Below are positions 63,799 to 64,000 of a stretch of DNA of 64,000 nucleotides, piece by piece. Each line of letters starts with the position of its first letter. Within the stretch, counting starts at the first letter, position 1. Source of the DNA: Proteiniclasticum sediminis (lineage in GTDB: Bacteria > Bacillota > Clostridia > Clostridiales > Clostridiaceae); the NCBI RefSeq assembly GCF_018128025.1, contig NZ_JAGSCS010000003.1:186001-250000 (forward strand). The letters run 5' to 3'. Position numbers and translations under genes: made by a program. The notes under the pieces are model-generated. The model saw only the letters and a list, made by a program, of their open reading frames with translations. It made no database searches and had not been told where the DNA came from.

Positions 63799-64000
63799 GT
63801 GCAGATGGACAACTTCGTGGTGGGGCTGGATATCGGAACCCAATATATTAAAGCCTCAGCCTTATCCTTGCAGGACAACACGCTCATGTATGGAGCAGCA
63901 GTGGAATCCCAGGGCATCGACCGCAATGGCATCACGGATGTGAAAGCATTGGGCAGTGCCATCCGAAAGGTTGTCGGAAAACTGGAGGTGAAGATCTCCC
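63799..64000 (+). CDS. FtsA-like actin-fold protein, 3'-truncated
   Basis: The first 67 codons of a gene that leaves the window. FVVGLDIGTQYIKASALS is the phosphate-1 motif of the FtsA/MreB/Hsp70 actin fold, and SQGIDRNGITDVKALGSAIRKVV matches the start of FtsA subdomain 1C. FtsA anchors FtsZ at the membrane; a PilM-like protein is a less likely alternative. Start at GTG 63799, 8 bases after AAGGAGGT (63783-63790); ATG 63805 is two codons later, and the ATG at 63794 is in another frame. Confidence 0.8.
   Translation, partial: MQMDNFVVGLDIGTQYIKASALSLQDNTLMYGAAVESQGIDRNGITDVKALGSAIRKVVGKLEVKIS

Overview
The window is an ordinary chromosomal stretch of a low-to-mid GC, anaerobic, fermentative member of the Bacillota, most likely class Clostridia. 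The evidence is a PolC-type replicative polymerase, the nusA-rnpM-ylxQ-infB gene order, a SufCBDSU iron-sulfur operon, an ireB-ruvX-DUF1292-fur-rnj cluster, an alanyl T-box leader, AGGAGG-type ribosome sites, an oxygen-scavenging flavodiiron protein and an NADH-linked trimeric [FeFe] hydrogenase. I cannot name the genus. No tRNA or rRNA genes, CRISPR arrays, insertion sequences or prophage genes were seen. Both ends cut genes: polC on the left and an ftsA-like gene on the right.

Layout. 1-13.7 kb holds the end of polC and then the transcription/translation block rimP-nusA-rnpM-ylxQ-infB-rbfA-nrnA-truB-ribF, rpsO and pnp. 13.8-19.2 kb holds an ECF sigma/membrane anti-sigma pair, ftsK/spoIIIE, pgsA and a small GlsB-type membrane protein. 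19.2-21.3 kb (minus strand) is a two-gene ThrE-type exporter with a small unknown protein and a HAD phosphatase. 21.6-28.9 kb holds a nitrilase-family amidase, glyA and sufCBDSU. 29.1-32.7 kb holds a flavoredoxin-like protein, a PHP phosphatase, a MarR regulator, a histidine phosphatase, aroD and a small membrane protein. 32.8-37.5 kb holds rarA, an IscR-like Rrf2 regulator, iscS, mnmA and a GNAT acetyltransferase.

37.6-41.4 kb is an alanine-type T-box leader driving a formate/nitrite-family transporter and alaS. 41.5-48.3 kb holds ireB, ruvX, DUF1292, fur, rnj, ylbF-like, typA and mltG. 48.4-53.4 kb holds the 5-formyl-THF cyclo-ligase, trmR, trhP, udk, aroE and an orphan pilT-like ATPase. 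53.4-59.6 kb (minus strand) holds a flavodiiron protein, a VOC protein and the hydrogenase subunits HydC-HydB-HydA. 59.8-64 kb holds an asymmetric ABC-F protein, an unrecognised membrane protein with an amber codon near its N-terminus, a YitT-family protein and the start of an ftsA-like gene.

How it fits together. RNA metabolism is dense: PNPase, RNase J, NrnA, RnpM, RimP, RbfA and S15. Sulfur flow is split between SufS/SufU (cluster assembly) and IscS/MnmA (tRNA thiolation), with an IscR-like sensor beside the latter. Wobble-uridine modification is represented by MnmA, TrhP and TrmR. The hydrogenase and flavodiiron protein fit NADH/ferredoxin disposal and O2 or NO scavenging in an anaerobe. 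The best leads for something unusual are the T-box-controlled transporter upstream of alaS, the half-dead ABC-F protein, the self-promoted sigma/anti-sigma pair, the orphan PilT overlapping aroE, the amber-interrupted membrane gene, and several odd translation starts (AUC for marR, a hairpin-bridged start for ireB, a three-codon leader at ruvX). No clear multi-gene defence or biosynthetic system of unknown type was found.
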